Shown one piece after another: positions 28,361 through 37,866 of a stretch of DNA of 64,000 nucleotides. Where the stretch lies: the NCBI RefSeq assembly GCF_001010355.1, contig NZ_JPLA01000043.1, forward strand, positions 85,073 through 149,072, given 5' to 3'. The stretch is from Dyella japonica DSM 16301. Lineage in GTDB: Bacteria > Pseudomonadota > Gammaproteobacteria > Xanthomonadales > Rhodanobacteraceae. Below the pieces are notes generated by a model, which saw nothing but the letters and a program-made list of their open reading frames with translations, was not told the origin of the DNA and ran no database searches. Position 1 is the stretch's first letter. Every line of letters starts with the position of its first letter. Both the position numbers and the translations under genes were made by a program.

Positions 28361-29368
28361 TTACTTGGCGTTCCACTGGCCCAGCGCGGCGAGGCCGTTG
28401 TCCTTGGCGCGAGCCAGCACGGTCTTCTGCGCGTCGGCGTAGTTCGCCTTCATGTCCTTGGACCACAGCTTCAACGCGGCCTGCTGCATGGCACGGCCGT
28501 AGGAGAAGCTCAGCGGCCACGGGTGCGGACCCATGCGGTTCATCGCATTGAGGTGGGCGGTGGACTGCTCGTCGGTCTGGCCGCCCGAGAGGAACACGAT
28601 GCCCGGCAACGTAGCCGGCACGGTGGTCTTGAGCACGCGCACGGTGGCTTCGGCGACTTCTTCCACTTCGGCCTGCTCGTCCGAATCCTTGCCCGGAATG
28701 ACCATGCTGACCTTCAGGATGGTGCCTTCGAGCATCACGTTCTGCTCGTACAGCGCATTGAACAGGCTGCGCAGCACGGCTTCGTGCACTTCGTAGCTGA
28801 CTTCGATGCTGTGGTCGCCGTCCATGATCACTTCTGGCTCGACCATCGGCACCAGGCCGGCTTCCTGGCACAGCGCGGCGTAACGGGCCAGCGCGTGGCA
28901 GTTCGCTTCGATCGCGGTGGAGGACGGGTTGTCTTCGCTGATGTTGATCACGGCGCGCCACTTGGCGAACTGCGCACCCAGCTTCACGTACTCGGCCAGG
29001 CGCTCACGCAGGCCATCGAGGCCTTCGGTGACCACGTCGCCCGGGAAACCGGCCAGCGGCACCGGACCCTTGTCGACCTTGATGCCCGGGATGATGCCGT
29101 TCTTCTTCATCACCTGGGTGAACGGCACGCCGTCCTTGGTCGACTGGCGGATGGTTTCGTCGTACAGGATCGCGCCGGAAATGTGCTCGTTGAGATTGGG
29201 CGCGGTGAGCAGCAGCTCACGGTAGGCGCGACGGTTCTCTTCGGTGTTGTCGATGCCAACGGCCTCGAAACGCTTCTTGATGGTGTTGGTCGACTCGTCG
29301 ATGGCGATGATGCCCTTGCCGGGCGCGACCATCGCGAGGGCAACGCTTTCGAGATCTTCGATGCTCAT
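28361..29368 (-). CDS. fbaB: Class I fructose-bisphosphate aldolase
   Basis: 335 residues of the class I, Schiff-base type more common in animals and plants. The Schiff-base lysine is K219 in ILKVSMVIPG; IDEST near 23-27 and FLSGGQTDEQ near 267 are also class I signatures. No zinc motif of the class II enzyme. It cleaves fructose-1,6-bisphosphate in glycolysis and works in reverse in gluconeogenesis. ATG at 29368. Flanked by pgk/tkt and pyk/gap, consistent with its role. Confidence 0.95.
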   Translation of the reverse strand: MSIEDLESVALAMVAPGKGIIAIDESTNTIKKRFEAVGIDNTEENRRAYRELLLTAPNLNEHISGAILYDETIRQSTKDGVPFTQVMKKNGIIPGIKVDKGPVPLAGFPGDVVTEGLDGLRERLAEYVKLGAQFAKWRAVINISEDNPSSTAIEANCHALARYAALCQEAGLVPMVEPEVIMDGDHSIEVSYEVHEAVLRSLFNALYEQNVMLEGTILKVSMVIPGKDSDEQAEVEEVAEATVRVLKTTVPATLPGIVFLSGGQTDEQSTAHLNAMNRMGPHPWPLSFSYGRAMQQAALKLWSKDMKANYADAQKTVLARAKDNGLAALGQWNAK

Positions 29369-29517
29369 GACAACTCCGGATACTTAGGCGGTGTGGGCCG
29401 CACAAGGTGATGCCGCCCGGGGGCGGCAAGGTCGTGAAAGGCCGCGATTATAGGCCATAAGCCCGCCCAGGGCCTGGAACGGCCCTGAACGGCGCCAGGG
29501 CTGGGCTGGCGCGGCCC

Positions 29518-29964
29518 TCAGGCCTGGTCGAAGTTGGGCAGCTTGCAGGCGTCGATGATGGCCTGCTTCTGCGCGGCGTCGGCCGGCAGGTTGAACGGCA
29601 CGATGTAATAGGTGTTCACCGGCTCGTGGGTGCTGTTCTTCAGCGACGGGCCGTAGCGAAGATTGGTCACCACGCTCTTGGCCACGGCATCGAGGTCGCT
29701 CTGCGGAACCACCTTGCGCACGGTGATGTTCTGCGGGACGCCATCGGTACCGATCATGAAGCTCACGGCCACGCAGCCGGGCTTGTCCATGTTGCGGCCG
29801 CTGTTGGGAATGTCCGCGTCGACCTTGGTATTGAGCATCAGCCAGTAGGCCTGGATGTGCTCGGGGCCGACCATGCGAGCCTGGGACTGTGCCATGACCG
29901 GGGAAACCATGCCGGCAAAAGCGATGGCAACGGCCGAACAGATCGTTAAGAGCTTCGTTTGCAT
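29518..29964 (-). CDS. Secreted TonB C-terminal-domain protein
   Basis: 148 residues. Signal peptide of about 25 residues ending VMAQ, then a TonB_C-like domain: GCVAVSFMIGTDGVPQNI and LRYGPS match the beta-strand pattern of the TonB end that contacts outer-membrane receptors. Unlike TonB it lacks a proline-rich spacer and a retained membrane anchor, so it should be free in the periplasm. ATG at 29964 follows GGGAG. It stands alone upstream of fba with no ExbB/ExbD genes. Function unknown. Confidence 0.75.
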   Translation of the reverse strand: MQTKLLTICSAVAIAFAGMVSPVMAQSQARMVGPEHIQAYWLMLNTKVDADIPNSGRNMDKPGCVAVSFMIGTDGVPQNITVRKVVPQSDLDAVAKSVVTNLRYGPSLKNSTHEPVNTYYIVPFNLPADAAQKQAIIDACKLPNFDQA

Positions 29965-30003
29965 GTTTGTCTCCCAAACCGCGACGTGCGGCCTGCAGCT
30001 AGT

Positions 30004-30549
30004 TTAGCCTTCGCGGGCCTCGTCGACCGCAATCGCCACAGGCTGCCCGGCCGTTCGCAATTGCTGCAGATACGCCGTCAAGCCACGTGCGCCAAGAGTC
30101 AGCGCAAGACCTGCCACCGCAGCCACGACGTACTCCACAAACATGGTCTTTTCGTAGGTGGGCGGAGTCATGGGCACGCCGCCGACCATGATGTGGTTAT
30201 AGGCCAGCAAATTGAGGCCGTGCGCCAGCATGCCCGCGAGCCCCGTGATGAGCTTGTAGATACCCGCTACCGAAAAGGCGATGTACTGCAGTTGGATCGC
30301 ACTGATGTCGCTTTCGAACACGTCCCGATGGGCGCTGCCTGCGGCCCACCAGGCCAGTAGCCCAGGCTTGATCCAAAGGACGAAGGCGAGCACGAGACCC
30401 AGTCCATCCAGCACGATGGCGTCGATCGCCAGCTGCCCGTCTGCGCGTATGACAAATAGCCGTGGCCATTGCTCGACCAGACCCACCGCCATGAGCACGG
30501 CGCCCAATCGGATCGCCATGCAAAGCACGCTATAGAGTGTCGTTTTCAT
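30004..30549 (-). CDS. Multi-pass membrane protein of unknown function
   Basis: 181 residues with four hydrophobic segments (about 5-22, 42-62, 85-105 and 140-160) and a short polar C-terminal tail. No enzyme motif recognised. ATG at 30549 (MKTTLYSV) with CAGGGGA upstream; the longer frame to 30657 adds an Arg/Pro-rich stretch typical of noncoding sequence. It is followed by the TonB_C-protein gene on the same strand 39 bases downstream, so the two may share a transcript. Confidence 0.65.
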   Translation of the reverse strand: MKTTLYSVLCMAIRLGAVLMAVGLVEQWPRLFVIRADGQLAIDAIVLDGLGLVLAFVLWIKPGLLAWWAAGSAHRDVFESDISAIQLQYIAFSVAGIYKLITGLAGMLAHGLNLLAYNHIMVGGVPMTPPTYEKTMFVEYVVAAVAGLALTLGARGLTAYLQQLRTAGQPVAIAVDEAREG

Positions 30550-30669
30550 GCATTCCCCTGAATGATTGCCTGAATAAACCCCGGCCCAGACAGTATCAGG
30601 TCGACGGAGCGCCATCGTCCGCCGACCCGGCCCACACCAGGTCGACGGACGAGGCAACTCAACGATCGC

Positions 30670-32142
30670 TTAGAGGTCGCGCAGGCACTCCACCACGCCT
30701 TCGGCGCCCACCGAGAGCAGCTTCAAGGTGTTGGTGCCGCCGCCCTGGCCGATGTGATCGCCATGGGTCAGCACCACGCGATCGCCCTCGGTCAGCTTGC
30801 CCGCGACGTACAGCTGGCGCACGGCATCGCGCGCGGAGCCGGCCGGCGTCTGCGAGACATGGGTGAACTTCACGGCCGTGACGTCGCGGAAGATCGACAT
30901 GCGGCGGCGCGCATCGTCGAACGGCGACAGCGCATAGATCGGCACCGCGCTGCGATAACGCGACAGCCACTGCGCGGTGGCGCCCGACTCGGTCAACGCG
31001 ACGATGGCGCGCACGCCGAGCTGGCTGGCCAGCACCATCGCCGCGAGGGCAATGGCCTGGTCGGTGCGATCGAGCAGGTGGCCCTGCGTGGCGGGATCTT
31101 CCTTGGGTTCGAACTGGCGTTCGGCGCCCAGGCAGATACGGCGCAGCGCGGCTACGGCCTTGTCCGGATGCGCGCCGGCGGCGGATTCTTCCGACAGCAT
31201 CACCGCATCGGTGCCGTCGATCACGGCGTTGGCCACGTCCATCACTTCGGCGCGGGTCGGGATGGGCGAGCGCACCATCGACTGCAGCATCTGCGTGGCG
31301 GTGATCACGGCGCGATTGCGCTGCACCGATTCGCGGATGATCTTCTTCTGCAGGCCGGGCAGTTCGGCGTCGCCGATTTCCACGCCCAGGTCGCCACGCG
31401 CCACCATCACCACGTCGGAGGCGTCGATGATTTCGCCGAGCACCGGGATGGCGTCGGCGCGTTCGATCTTCGCCACCAGCGATGCCTTGCCACCGGCTTC
31501 TTCCAGCAGGCGACGCGCCTCGTTCATGTCGGCGGCGGAACGCACGAACGACACGGCAAGGAAGTCGCAGCCGATTTCCGCGGCGAGCTTGATGTCGGCC
31601 TTGTCCTTGTCCGACAACGCCGATACCGAGAGGCCGCCGCCCTGGCGATTGAGGCCCTTGCGGTCGGAGAGCTTGCCGGCGATCAGCACGCGGCAGCGGA
31701 TTTCCTGGCCGACCACCGCCTCGACGGTGAGCGCGACGAGGCCATCGTCGAGCAACAGCACGTCGCCCGCGGACACGTCCTTGGGCAGGTCGTAGTAGCT
31801 GACGCCCACGCGGGTGTTGTCACCCAGCGGCGCGCCCGGGCTGCAATCGAGCACGAAGCTGTCGCCCACCTTGAGTTCGATCGGACCGTTGGCGAAACGC
31901 TCGACGCGAATCTTGGGACCCTGCAGGTCGGCGAGCACGCCGACCTCGCGGCCCAGCTTGGTCGCCGCATCGCGCACGGCCACCGCACGGGCGCGGTGAT
32001 CGTCGGGCTGGCCGTGGGAGAGGTTCAGCCGAACCACGTCCACGCCTTCGGCGATGATTTTTTCGAGCATGCCAGGCGCGTCGGTCGCGGGACCGAGGGT
32101 GGCAACAATTTTTGTGCGTCGCAGCGGATTGTCAGTAGTCAT
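30670..32142 (-). CDS. pyk: Pyruvate kinase
   Basis: 490 residues. RRTKIVATLGPA N-terminus, VVRLNLSHG, DLQGPKIR, the active-site region VARGDLGVEIG with the phosphate-transfer lysine in VAKIERADA, MLQSMVRSPIPTRAE, and a C-terminal allosteric domain. It makes pyruvate and ATP from phosphoenolpyruvate, the last glycolytic step. ATG at 32142; the ribosome site is weak. The preceding 447 bases have no gene and should hold its promoter. Confidence 0.96.
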   Translation of the reverse strand: MTTDNPLRRTKIVATLGPATDAPGMLEKIIAEGVDVVRLNLSHGQPDDHRARAVAVRDAATKLGREVGVLADLQGPKIRVERFANGPIELKVGDSFVLDCSPGAPLGDNTRVGVSYYDLPKDVSAGDVLLLDDGLVALTVEAVVGQEIRCRVLIAGKLSDRKGLNRQGGGLSVSALSDKDKADIKLAAEIGCDFLAVSFVRSAADMNEARRLLEEAGGKASLVAKIERADAIPVLGEIIDASDVVMVARGDLGVEIGDAELPGLQKKIIRESVQRNRAVITATQMLQSMVRSPIPTRAEVMDVANAVIDGTDAVMLSEESAAGAHPDKAVAALRRICLGAERQFEPKEDPATQGHLLDRTDQAIALAAMVLASQLGVRAIVALTESGATAQWLSRYRSAVPIYALSPFDDARRRMSIFRDVTAVKFTHVSQTPAGSARDAVRQLYVAGKLTEGDRVVLTHGDHIGQGGGTNTLKLLSVGAEGVVECLRDL

Positions 32143-32589
32143 ACATCGAGACTAGCAAAATCACGCCGATCTTCCAGAGGCCTGGCGCAGGCTTTTTGGC
32201 CTTGTTTTCACTCACCCAAGTGGACTGGTTGTGGCATGCGGACCACCTGCCCCCACTGGTATTACGCACTGACAGTGAGAATGGGGTCAACACAAATAAC
32301 TGGTCTGCTCGATGGACGGACAGACGTCCAAACACTGGTGTCATGGCGCGCCGTCTTCAATTCCACTCTGCCGGTCTGCAGCAGCCACGGAACGCTCGGA
32401 CGACGGGGAGCATGACGGCGCCTTCGGGCGCGCCGCAGTTTCGTTTTGCACTGCAGCACACATGATCGAAAAATGATCAGCAAGGGCGATGGCATCGCGC
32501 GCGCATGGACTTGCGATCGCCCATCGTCCATGCGCTAGCATCGCCGGGCGGATGGAGGGATCCGCGACAGGGACTCAAGGGGAACGCTC
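32143..32589. other. Divergent intergenic region between pyk and the S9 peptidase gene
   Basis: 447 bases between divergent starts. Short open frames occur on both strands, but their codon use and composition do not look coding. I saw no clear promoter pair, riboswitch, tRNA or repeat. A few dispersed dyads are present, none convincing. Confidence 0.5.
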
Positions 32590-34614
32590 ATGCCTCGTTT
32601 CATCCGCACGGCCTTGATGGCCGCCTTGGCTGCTGCGTGTCTGGCGCCGACAGCGGCGCCGTCCGCCGAAGCTGCCGCCAGCGCCGCACCGTCGGCGAGT
32701 GATTTCATCCGCCCTGCCGAGTTCAGCGATGTGCAACTCGCACCCGACGGCAAGCACATCGCGGCGCTGGTGCCGCGACCGGACACGCCGTACGAAAACA
32801 TGCTGGCGGTCATTGATACGACGACGGCAAAGCCGGTGGCGACGGTGCGCTCGGGCAGCCGCACCATGCTCGGGCACTACGTCTGGGCCAATGAGCATCG
32901 TCTGGTGGTAGCCCTGGCGGTGCGCACCGGCAGCCTCGAAAAACCCTCGTCAACCGGAGAGCTGATTGCCTTCGACGCCGACGGCAGCCGGGGCACTTAT
33001 TTGTTCGGCTGGCGAGGCGGCACGTACGCCGACAGCAACCACATGCTTCGTGGCGGCCAGGCGCGCGAAGCCTATGCCAGCCTGATCGATTCGGCGCTCG
33101 TCCAGGAAGGCCGCTACGCGCTGGTGCGGACAGAGCCGTTCACCGACGACCCCGCTGGCAGCGTGCCCTCGATAGAACGCCTGGACGTGGTCAACGGCAA
33201 CAGCAAGCGCATCATCGGCGGCCCCGCCGCCGATACAGACATCATCGTGGATCATTTGGGCGAGCCGCGCGCCGCTCTCGGCGGCACCTATCACCAGCCC
33301 AAGCTGTGGCTGCGCGACGCCGGCAAGGACTGGACACTGTTCAACGACCCGGCCAAGACGCACGTCTCGATCGAGCCGGTCAGCTTTGCGCGCGACAACC
33401 GCCGGCTCTACGTGCGGGTGACGCATGACGAAGGCCCGCGCTCGCTCGAACTGCTCGACCCGCAAACCGGCCAGCGCAGCATGGTGTATCGAGGCAAGTT
33501 CAGCGACCCGGGTGCCGTACTCGTCACCGCGGACCGCCAGGACATCTACGGCGTGATCACCAACGAGGGCATGCCCGGCGTGCATTACATCGACCCCGAT
33601 GGCCGTGAAGCGCAGATCAGCGAAGCCCTGGGCAAGAGTTTTCCTGGACAGCTGGTTCGCCTGACCTCGTTCTCCGGCGACGGCAGCCTCGCCATCGTCA
33701 TGGTGAGCAGCGACCGTGATCCTGGCGACTACTACCTGTTCGACCTGGACAAGCGACAGGCCCGCTATCTCTTCAGTGCGCGCCGCTGGCTGCCGCCCAA
33801 GCAGATGCATGCGATGACGCCGATCGAACTGGTGGCACGCGACGGCCTGCCTTTGCATGGCTTTCTCACCGAGCCGTCCGGCAAAGGCCCTTTCCCCATG
33901 GTCGTGCTGCCGCATGGAGGCCCGCATGGCGTGGTCGACCGCGGGGAGTTCGACGAAGAATCACAGTTGCTGGCATCGCGCGGTTACGCCGTGCTGCAGG
34001 TGAACTATCGCGGTTCCGGCGGCCTAGGCTCGTCGTTCGAAGAGCGCGGCTATCGCCAATGGGGCGCGGCCATGCAGGACGATCTTACCGACGCCACCCA
34101 GTGGGCGATCCGCGAGGGCCATGCCGATGCCAAGCGCATCTGCATCTACGGCGGCAGCTACGGCGGTTATGCCGCGCTGGAGGGTGCAGTGCGCGAACCC
34201 GAGCTCTATCGCTGCGCCGTCGGTTACGCAGGCGTATATGACCTGCGCATCCAGTTGGACAAGAGCGACATCCATCGTTCCGACTCCGGCGCGGACTATT
34301 TGAAGATAGTCCTGGGCGACGATCGCGCCGAGCTACTGCGCCGCTCGCCCGTGGCAGGCGTGGATCGGATCAAGGCCAACCTGTTGCTGATCCATGGCGG
34401 ACTCGATGAGCGCGCCCCATTCGCCCACTTCAGAGCCTTCACTGCGGCGCTGGACAAGCAGGGCAAGCACTACGAATCACTGACCGAGCCGCAGGAGGGG
34501 CATGGTTTCTTCCTGCAGGAACATCGCCTGGCGATGTACGACAAGCTGCTGGATTTTCTCGATCGCAACATCGGCCCAGGCAGCAACGGCGCGGCAGCGA
34601 GCGCCGCGCCGTAA
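32590..34614 (+). CDS. Secreted S9-family (prolyl oligopeptidase-type) peptidase
   Basis: 674 residues. Signal peptide of about 28 residues, then a beta-propeller-like region to about 400 and an alpha/beta hydrolase domain. Catalytic triad: Ser523 in GGSYGGYAA, Asp606 in GGLDERAPF, His638 in EGHGF. Matches S9C acylaminoacyl-peptidase/dipeptidyl-peptidase-like enzymes. It probably cleaves peptides in the periplasm. ATG with AAGGGGA upstream. It stands alone. Exact specificity, such as a Pro or Ala preference, cannot be read. Confidence 0.9.
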   Translation: MPRFIRTALMAALAAACLAPTAAPSAEAAASAAPSASDFIRPAEFSDVQLAPDGKHIAALVPRPDTPYENMLAVIDTTTAKPVATVRSGSRTMLGHYVWANEHRLVVALAVRTGSLEKPSSTGELIAFDADGSRGTYLFGWRGGTYADSNHMLRGGQAREAYASLIDSALVQEGRYALVRTEPFTDDPAGSVPSIERLDVVNGNSKRIIGGPAADTDIIVDHLGEPRAALGGTYHQPKLWLRDAGKDWTLFNDPAKTHVSIEPVSFARDNRRLYVRVTHDEGPRSLELLDPQTGQRSMVYRGKFSDPGAVLVTADRQDIYGVITNEGMPGVHYIDPDGREAQISEALGKSFPGQLVRLTSFSGDGSLAIVMVSSDRDPGDYYLFDLDKRQARYLFSARRWLPPKQMHAMTPIELVARDGLPLHGFLTEPSGKGPFPMVVLPHGGPHGVVDRGEFDEESQLLASRGYAVLQVNYRGSGGLGSSFEERGYRQWGAAMQDDLTDATQWAIREGHADAKRICIYGGSYGGYAALEGAVREPELYRCAVGYAGVYDLRIQLDKSDIHRSDSGADYLKIVLGDDRAELLRRSPVAGVDRIKANLLLIHGGLDERAPFAHFRAFTAALDKQGKHYESLTEPQEGHGFFLQEHRLAMYDKLLDFLDRNIGPGSNGAAASAAP

Positions 34615-34625
34615 CGTTCGTCCGC

Positions 34626-35438
34626 TCAGCCCTTGGCCAGGGTCAGGTTGAGCACTTCGGCAAGGCGACGGCCTGCTTCGCGCAGGCGCAGCTCGGCCAC
34701 CGGCAGTTCCTTGTCCACGTAGGCCTGGTCGATCTTGTGGCCGTCGGGATAGATGTCGCGCGAGATCGTGCACGACTCTTCAGCCCACTGCGCGTACGCG
34801 TTGTCGAACGGCGCGATGGGCTTGGGCAGGGTGACCGTGCCCTGCGCTTCCAGCTTGTCCGCGTAGGCCTTGTATTCCAGGCCACGCGTCTTGAGCAGGC
34901 CCGAGTCCCACACGCTGTGCAGGTTGGTGCCCTTGTCCTGGAACTGCACCTGGTAGGCGTTGCCGCCCTTGTCGTCCCGCGAACCGCCGTGCAGCGGCTG
35001 ATGCTCGTCGCCAATGAAGTGCACCACGAACTTCAGCGCTTCCAGGCGCGTCGCGTCCGACTGGCTCTTGTCGCCCAGCACCTTCACGTAATGGTCGATG
35101 CCCTCGACCACGCACTGGCCGTCCTTGCAGTCACGCGGCGGCGTGTAGTTGCAGTCGCCGGAGGTGAAGTCGACGTAGTGCAGCGCGCGCGTCTGCTTCC
35201 ACAGCGCGTCCTTGGTCGGGTCGTTGCGGATCTCGTCCGGCCAGCTGGCGATGTCGGCCAGCGACTTGGTGTGCTCGGGCGCCAGCAGGCGCTCCACCGC
35301 CGCCTCCGCCGCCGGGCTCAGGTGACGCTGGGCCAGATCGGCCACCACGCTATGGCCAAGCTGGCCCCAGGCATGGACGGCGGGAGTCAGGGCGAGACAG
35401 ATGAAAGCGGCAGCGGCGGTTCGACGCGGGAAGGGCAT
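34626..35438 (-). CDS. Secreted S1/P1-type nuclease
   Basis: 270 residues. The signal peptide ends at Ala23, so the mature protein begins with Trp24, the N-terminal zinc ligand of this family, followed by H29 in WGQLGH. Other zinc ligands are visible in SWPDEIR, HYVDF, FVVHFIGDEHQPLH and LHSVWDSG. A trinuclear zinc enzyme that cuts single-stranded DNA and RNA outside the cytoplasm. ATG at 35438 gives the clean signal peptide; the longer frame to 35501 does not. Convergent with the S9 peptidase. Confidence 0.9.
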   Translation of the reverse strand: MPFPRRTAAAAFICLALTPAVHAWGQLGHSVVADLAQRHLSPAAEAAVERLLAPEHTKSLADIASWPDEIRNDPTKDALWKQTRALHYVDFTSGDCNYTPPRDCKDGQCVVEGIDHYVKVLGDKSQSDATRLEALKFVVHFIGDEHQPLHGGSRDDKGGNAYQVQFQDKGTNLHSVWDSGLLKTRGLEYKAYADKLEAQGTVTLPKPIAPFDNAYAQWAEESCTISRDIYPDGHKIDQAYVDKELPVAELRLREAGRRLAEVLNLTLAKG

Positions 35439-35510
35439 GGTGCGATGAGTCTTGGCAGGGGAAAACGCGAAGTCTGCCACAGCCTCGTGACAGGTCCGCA
35501 CTACCCCGGA

Positions 35511-35981
35511 TCAGCCCGCGTCGGGCAGCGGAAGCAGCGTCCCCTCTCCGTCACGCACGCTCACATCCACCTTGATGCCCTGGCGCACGCTCTGCGTGGC
35601 GATGCAGAAATCCTCGAACTGGGCGAGCGCGCGATCGAGATGCTCCAACACCTCGGCCTTGTCGGCCAGCTGCAGGTCCACGCCGATATGCGTGATGCGC
35701 AGGCGGTTGTGCTCGTTGCGGGTCATGGTGACCTTGGCCTTGGTGCCGATCGTGCCCGGCGTGTTCTTGTACTTGCGCAACGCGAACAACAGGCTGGCCG
35801 CCAGGCAATTGGCCACGGCGGTACCGATCAGGCGCGATGGATTGGGGCCGGCGTCGCCGCCCAGCGGCGAGGTTTCGTCGGTGATGAGGTCGGGAATCGC
35901 CGTCTCGTCGAAACGGACGCGGAATTCATAGTCCGACACCTGCTCCAGGGTGATCCCAAAGCTCTGTTCTGCCTCGCTCAT
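35511..35981 (-). CDS. OsmC-family protein
   Basis: 156 residues with the OsmC fold: GGDAGPNPSRLIGTAVANCLAASLLFAL carries the conserved cysteine in the long helix, and a second cysteine in DFCIATQSVRQGI completes the thiol pair. Members reduce organic hydroperoxides or act in stress response. GGAGAG ribosome site before ATG 35981. It lies upstream of the nuclease gene on the same strand after 72 bases, with no functional link evident. Confidence 0.85.
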   Translation of the reverse strand: MSEAEQSFGITLEQVSDYEFRVRFDETAIPDLITDETSPLGGDAGPNPSRLIGTAVANCLAASLLFALRKYKNTPGTIGTKAKVTMTRNEHNRLRITHIGVDLQLADKAEVLEHLDRALAQFEDFCIATQSVRQGIKVDVSVRDGEGTLLPLPDAG

Positions 35982-36167
35982 GCCACTCTCCTGCCCGGGC
36001 CGTTGCCCGAAAGTAGTTGATTCAAGCGCTTCTGGGCTCCCCTGAACAGCCCCATCCGGGGAAACCGCGGCCTGGATGGGACCGCCCGGCCGGTTCAGGC
36101 TAAAATGACGGTTTTACGGCGGTCCCACAGCCGCCATCTTCGCCATCCCATCGGAGGACGCTGTCCC

Positions 36168-37181
36168 ATGGCAATCAAGGTCGCCATCAACGGTTACGGT
36201 CGCATCGGCCGCAACATCCTGCGCGCGCTGTACGAAGCCGGTCGCACCAACGAGATCCAGATCGTTGCGATCAATGATCTGGGCAATGCCGAGACCAATG
36301 CGCACCTGACCCAGTACGACACCGCCCATGGCAAGTTCCCGGGCACGGTGTCCGTGGACGGCGGCGATCTGATCGTCAACGGCGACCGCATCAAGGTCTG
36401 CGCCGAGCGTGATCCCTCCAAGCTGCCGTGGGGCGCCCTGGGCGTCGACGTGGTGCTGGAGTGCACCGGCCTGTTCACCTCCAAGGCCAAGGCCAGCGCG
36501 CACATCGCCGCCGGCGCCAAGAAGGTGATCATCTCCGCCCCGGGCGACAAGGACGTGGACGGCACCTTCGTCTTCGGCGTCAACGACGACAAGCTCACCT
36601 CCAAGCTGGAAGTGATCTCCAACGCCTCGTGCACCACCAACTGCCTCGCTCCGCTGGCCAAGGTGCTGCACGAGAAGATCGGCATCCAGCGCGGCCTGAT
36701 GACGACCATCCACGCCTACACCAACGACCAGGTGCTGACGGACGTCTATCACTCGGACCTGCGCCGCGCCCGTTCGGCCACGCACTCGCAGATCCCGACC
36801 AAGACCGGCGCCGCCGCCGCGGTGGGCCTGGTGCTGCCGGAACTCAACGGCAAGCTGGACGGCTTCGCCATGCGCGTGCCGACCATCAACGTGTCCGTCG
36901 TCGACCTGGTGTTCGATGCGGCTCGCCCGACCACCAAGGAAGAAGTCGACCAGGTCATCAACGACGCCGCCAATGGCGCGCTGAAGGGCATCCTGGCCGT
37001 CAACACGCAGCCGCTGGTGTCGATCGACTTCAACCACAACCCGGCGTCGTCCACCTATGACGCGACGCAGACCCGCGTCATGGAAGGCACGCTGGTGAAG
37101 GTGCTGTCGTGGTACGACAACGAGTGGGGCTTCTCCAACCGCATGCTCGACATGACGATTGCGATGATGGCTGCCAAGTAA
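36168..37181 (+). CDS. gap: Glyceraldehyde-3-phosphate dehydrogenase
   Basis: 337 residues. NAD-binding GYGRIGRN at 8-15, catalytic cysteine in [24 protein letters not shown] and [12 protein letters not shown] near the C-terminus. It oxidises glyceraldehyde-3-phosphate to 1,3-bisphosphoglycerate. The start at 36168 (MAIKVAING) follows GGAGG; the longer frame from 36105 adds a non-conserved N-terminus. The rho-independent terminator after it is strong. Confidence 0.97.
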   Translation: MAIKVAINGYGRIGRNILRALYEAGRTNEIQIVAINDLGNAETNAHLTQYDTAHGKFPGTVSVDGGDLIVNGDRIKVCAERDPSKLPWGALGVDVVLECTGLFTSKAKASAHIAAGAKKVIISAPGDKDVDGTFVFGVNDDKLTSKLEVISNASCTTNCLAPLAKVLHEKIGIQRGLMTTIHAYTNDQVLTDVYHSDLRRARSATHSQIPTKTGAAAAVGLVLPELNGKLDGFAMRVPTINVSVVDLVFDAARPTTKEEVDQVINDAANGALKGILAVNTQPLVSIDFNHNPASSTYDATQTRVMEGTLVKVLSWYDNEWGFSNRMLDMTIAMMAAK

Positions 37182-37204
37182 GTCACTGCGCATCGCTGTG
37201 AATG

Positions 37205-37237
37205 CAAAAGCCGGGCCCTGCCCGGCTTTTGTTTTTT
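37205..37237 (+). terminator. Rho-independent terminator after gap
   Basis: Eleven-bp stem (aaaagccgggc / gcccggctttt) with a 3-base loop, then gtttttt. Confidence 0.93.
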
Positions 37238-37281
37238 CCGGCCGGCCTCGACGTGACAAGCCGTCGCATGGTCATGACCGT

Positions 37282-37295
37282 CTGACCCAGATCAA
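37282..37295 (+). promoter_or_regulatory. FNR/DNR-type box upstream of azurin
   Basis: ctgacccagatcaa fits TTGAT-N4-ATCAA at all but two positions and keeps the TGA-N6-TCA core. Its centre is about 69 bases before the azurin ATG, a fair distance for an anaerobic activator site. Supported by the perfect box before the nitrite reductase gene. Consensus match only. Confidence 0.55.
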
Positions 37296-37357
37296 GGCAG
37301 TACGTCTGCGCCAGCGCAATCGTTCGGGTTTCCCTACCAAGAACCCGGAGATACCCG

Positions 37358-37807
37358 ATGATACGCCAAGCCCTCTTGCTCGCCCTGCTCGGCCTGTCCG
37401 CCACGCCCCTGTGGGCCGCCGATTGCGCCGCCACCATCGAGGGCAACGACGCCATGCAGTACAACCAGAAAGACATCACGGTACCCAAGACCTGCAAGCA
37501 GTTCACCGTGACGCTCAAGCACACCGGCAAGCTGCCCAAGGCCGCCATGGGCCATAACTGGGCGCTGGGTACGGCCGCCGATGAGCAAGCCATCGTCACC
37601 GATGGCATGAAGGCCGGTGCCGCGGACAACTACATCAAGCCTGACGACACGCGCGTGATCGCCCATACCAAGCTGATCGGCGGCGGTGAGTCGGACAGCG
37701 CCACGTTTCTTGTGTCCAAGCTCAAGGCCGGAGAAACCTATGCTTATTTCTGTACGTTCCCGGGTCATGCTGCGCTGATGAAGGGCACGCTAACGCTGCA
37801 GAAATAA
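37358..37807 (+). CDS. azu: Azurin (blue copper protein)
   Basis: 149 residues with a 20-residue signal peptide. Copper ligands His66, Cys132, His137 and Met141 become 46, 112, 117 and 121 after cleavage, the standard azurin numbering, and lie in GHNW and [14 protein letters not shown] disulfide (C23/C46) is also present. A periplasmic electron carrier that can feed copper nitrite reductase, encoded 2 kb away. ATG follows GGAGA. An FNR-type box and a strong terminator frame it as a single-gene unit. Confidence 0.96.
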   Translation: MIRQALLLALLGLSATPLWAADCAATIEGNDAMQYNQKDITVPKTCKQFTVTLKHTGKLPKAAMGHNWALGTAADEQAIVTDGMKAGAADNYIKPDDTRVIAHTKLIGGGESDSATFLVSKLKAGETYAYFCTFPGHAALMKGTLTLQK

Positions 37808-37813
37808 CGCAGC

Positions 37814-37850
37814 CAAAAAAAAGGCCGGAGCGTGTCCGGCCTTTTTTTCT
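37814..37850. terminator. Bidirectional terminator between azurin and tpx
   Basis: Perfect stem aggccgga / tccggcct with long A and T flanks, so it can end transcripts from both convergent genes. Confidence 0.93.
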
Positions 37851-37866
37851 CAAGTCACTCGACGAC

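Noticed and set aside
32196..32465. 89-residue plus-strand frame in the pyk / S9 peptidase gap
   Set aside because: No ribosome site, no signal or domain, and mixed codon use; treated as noncoding.
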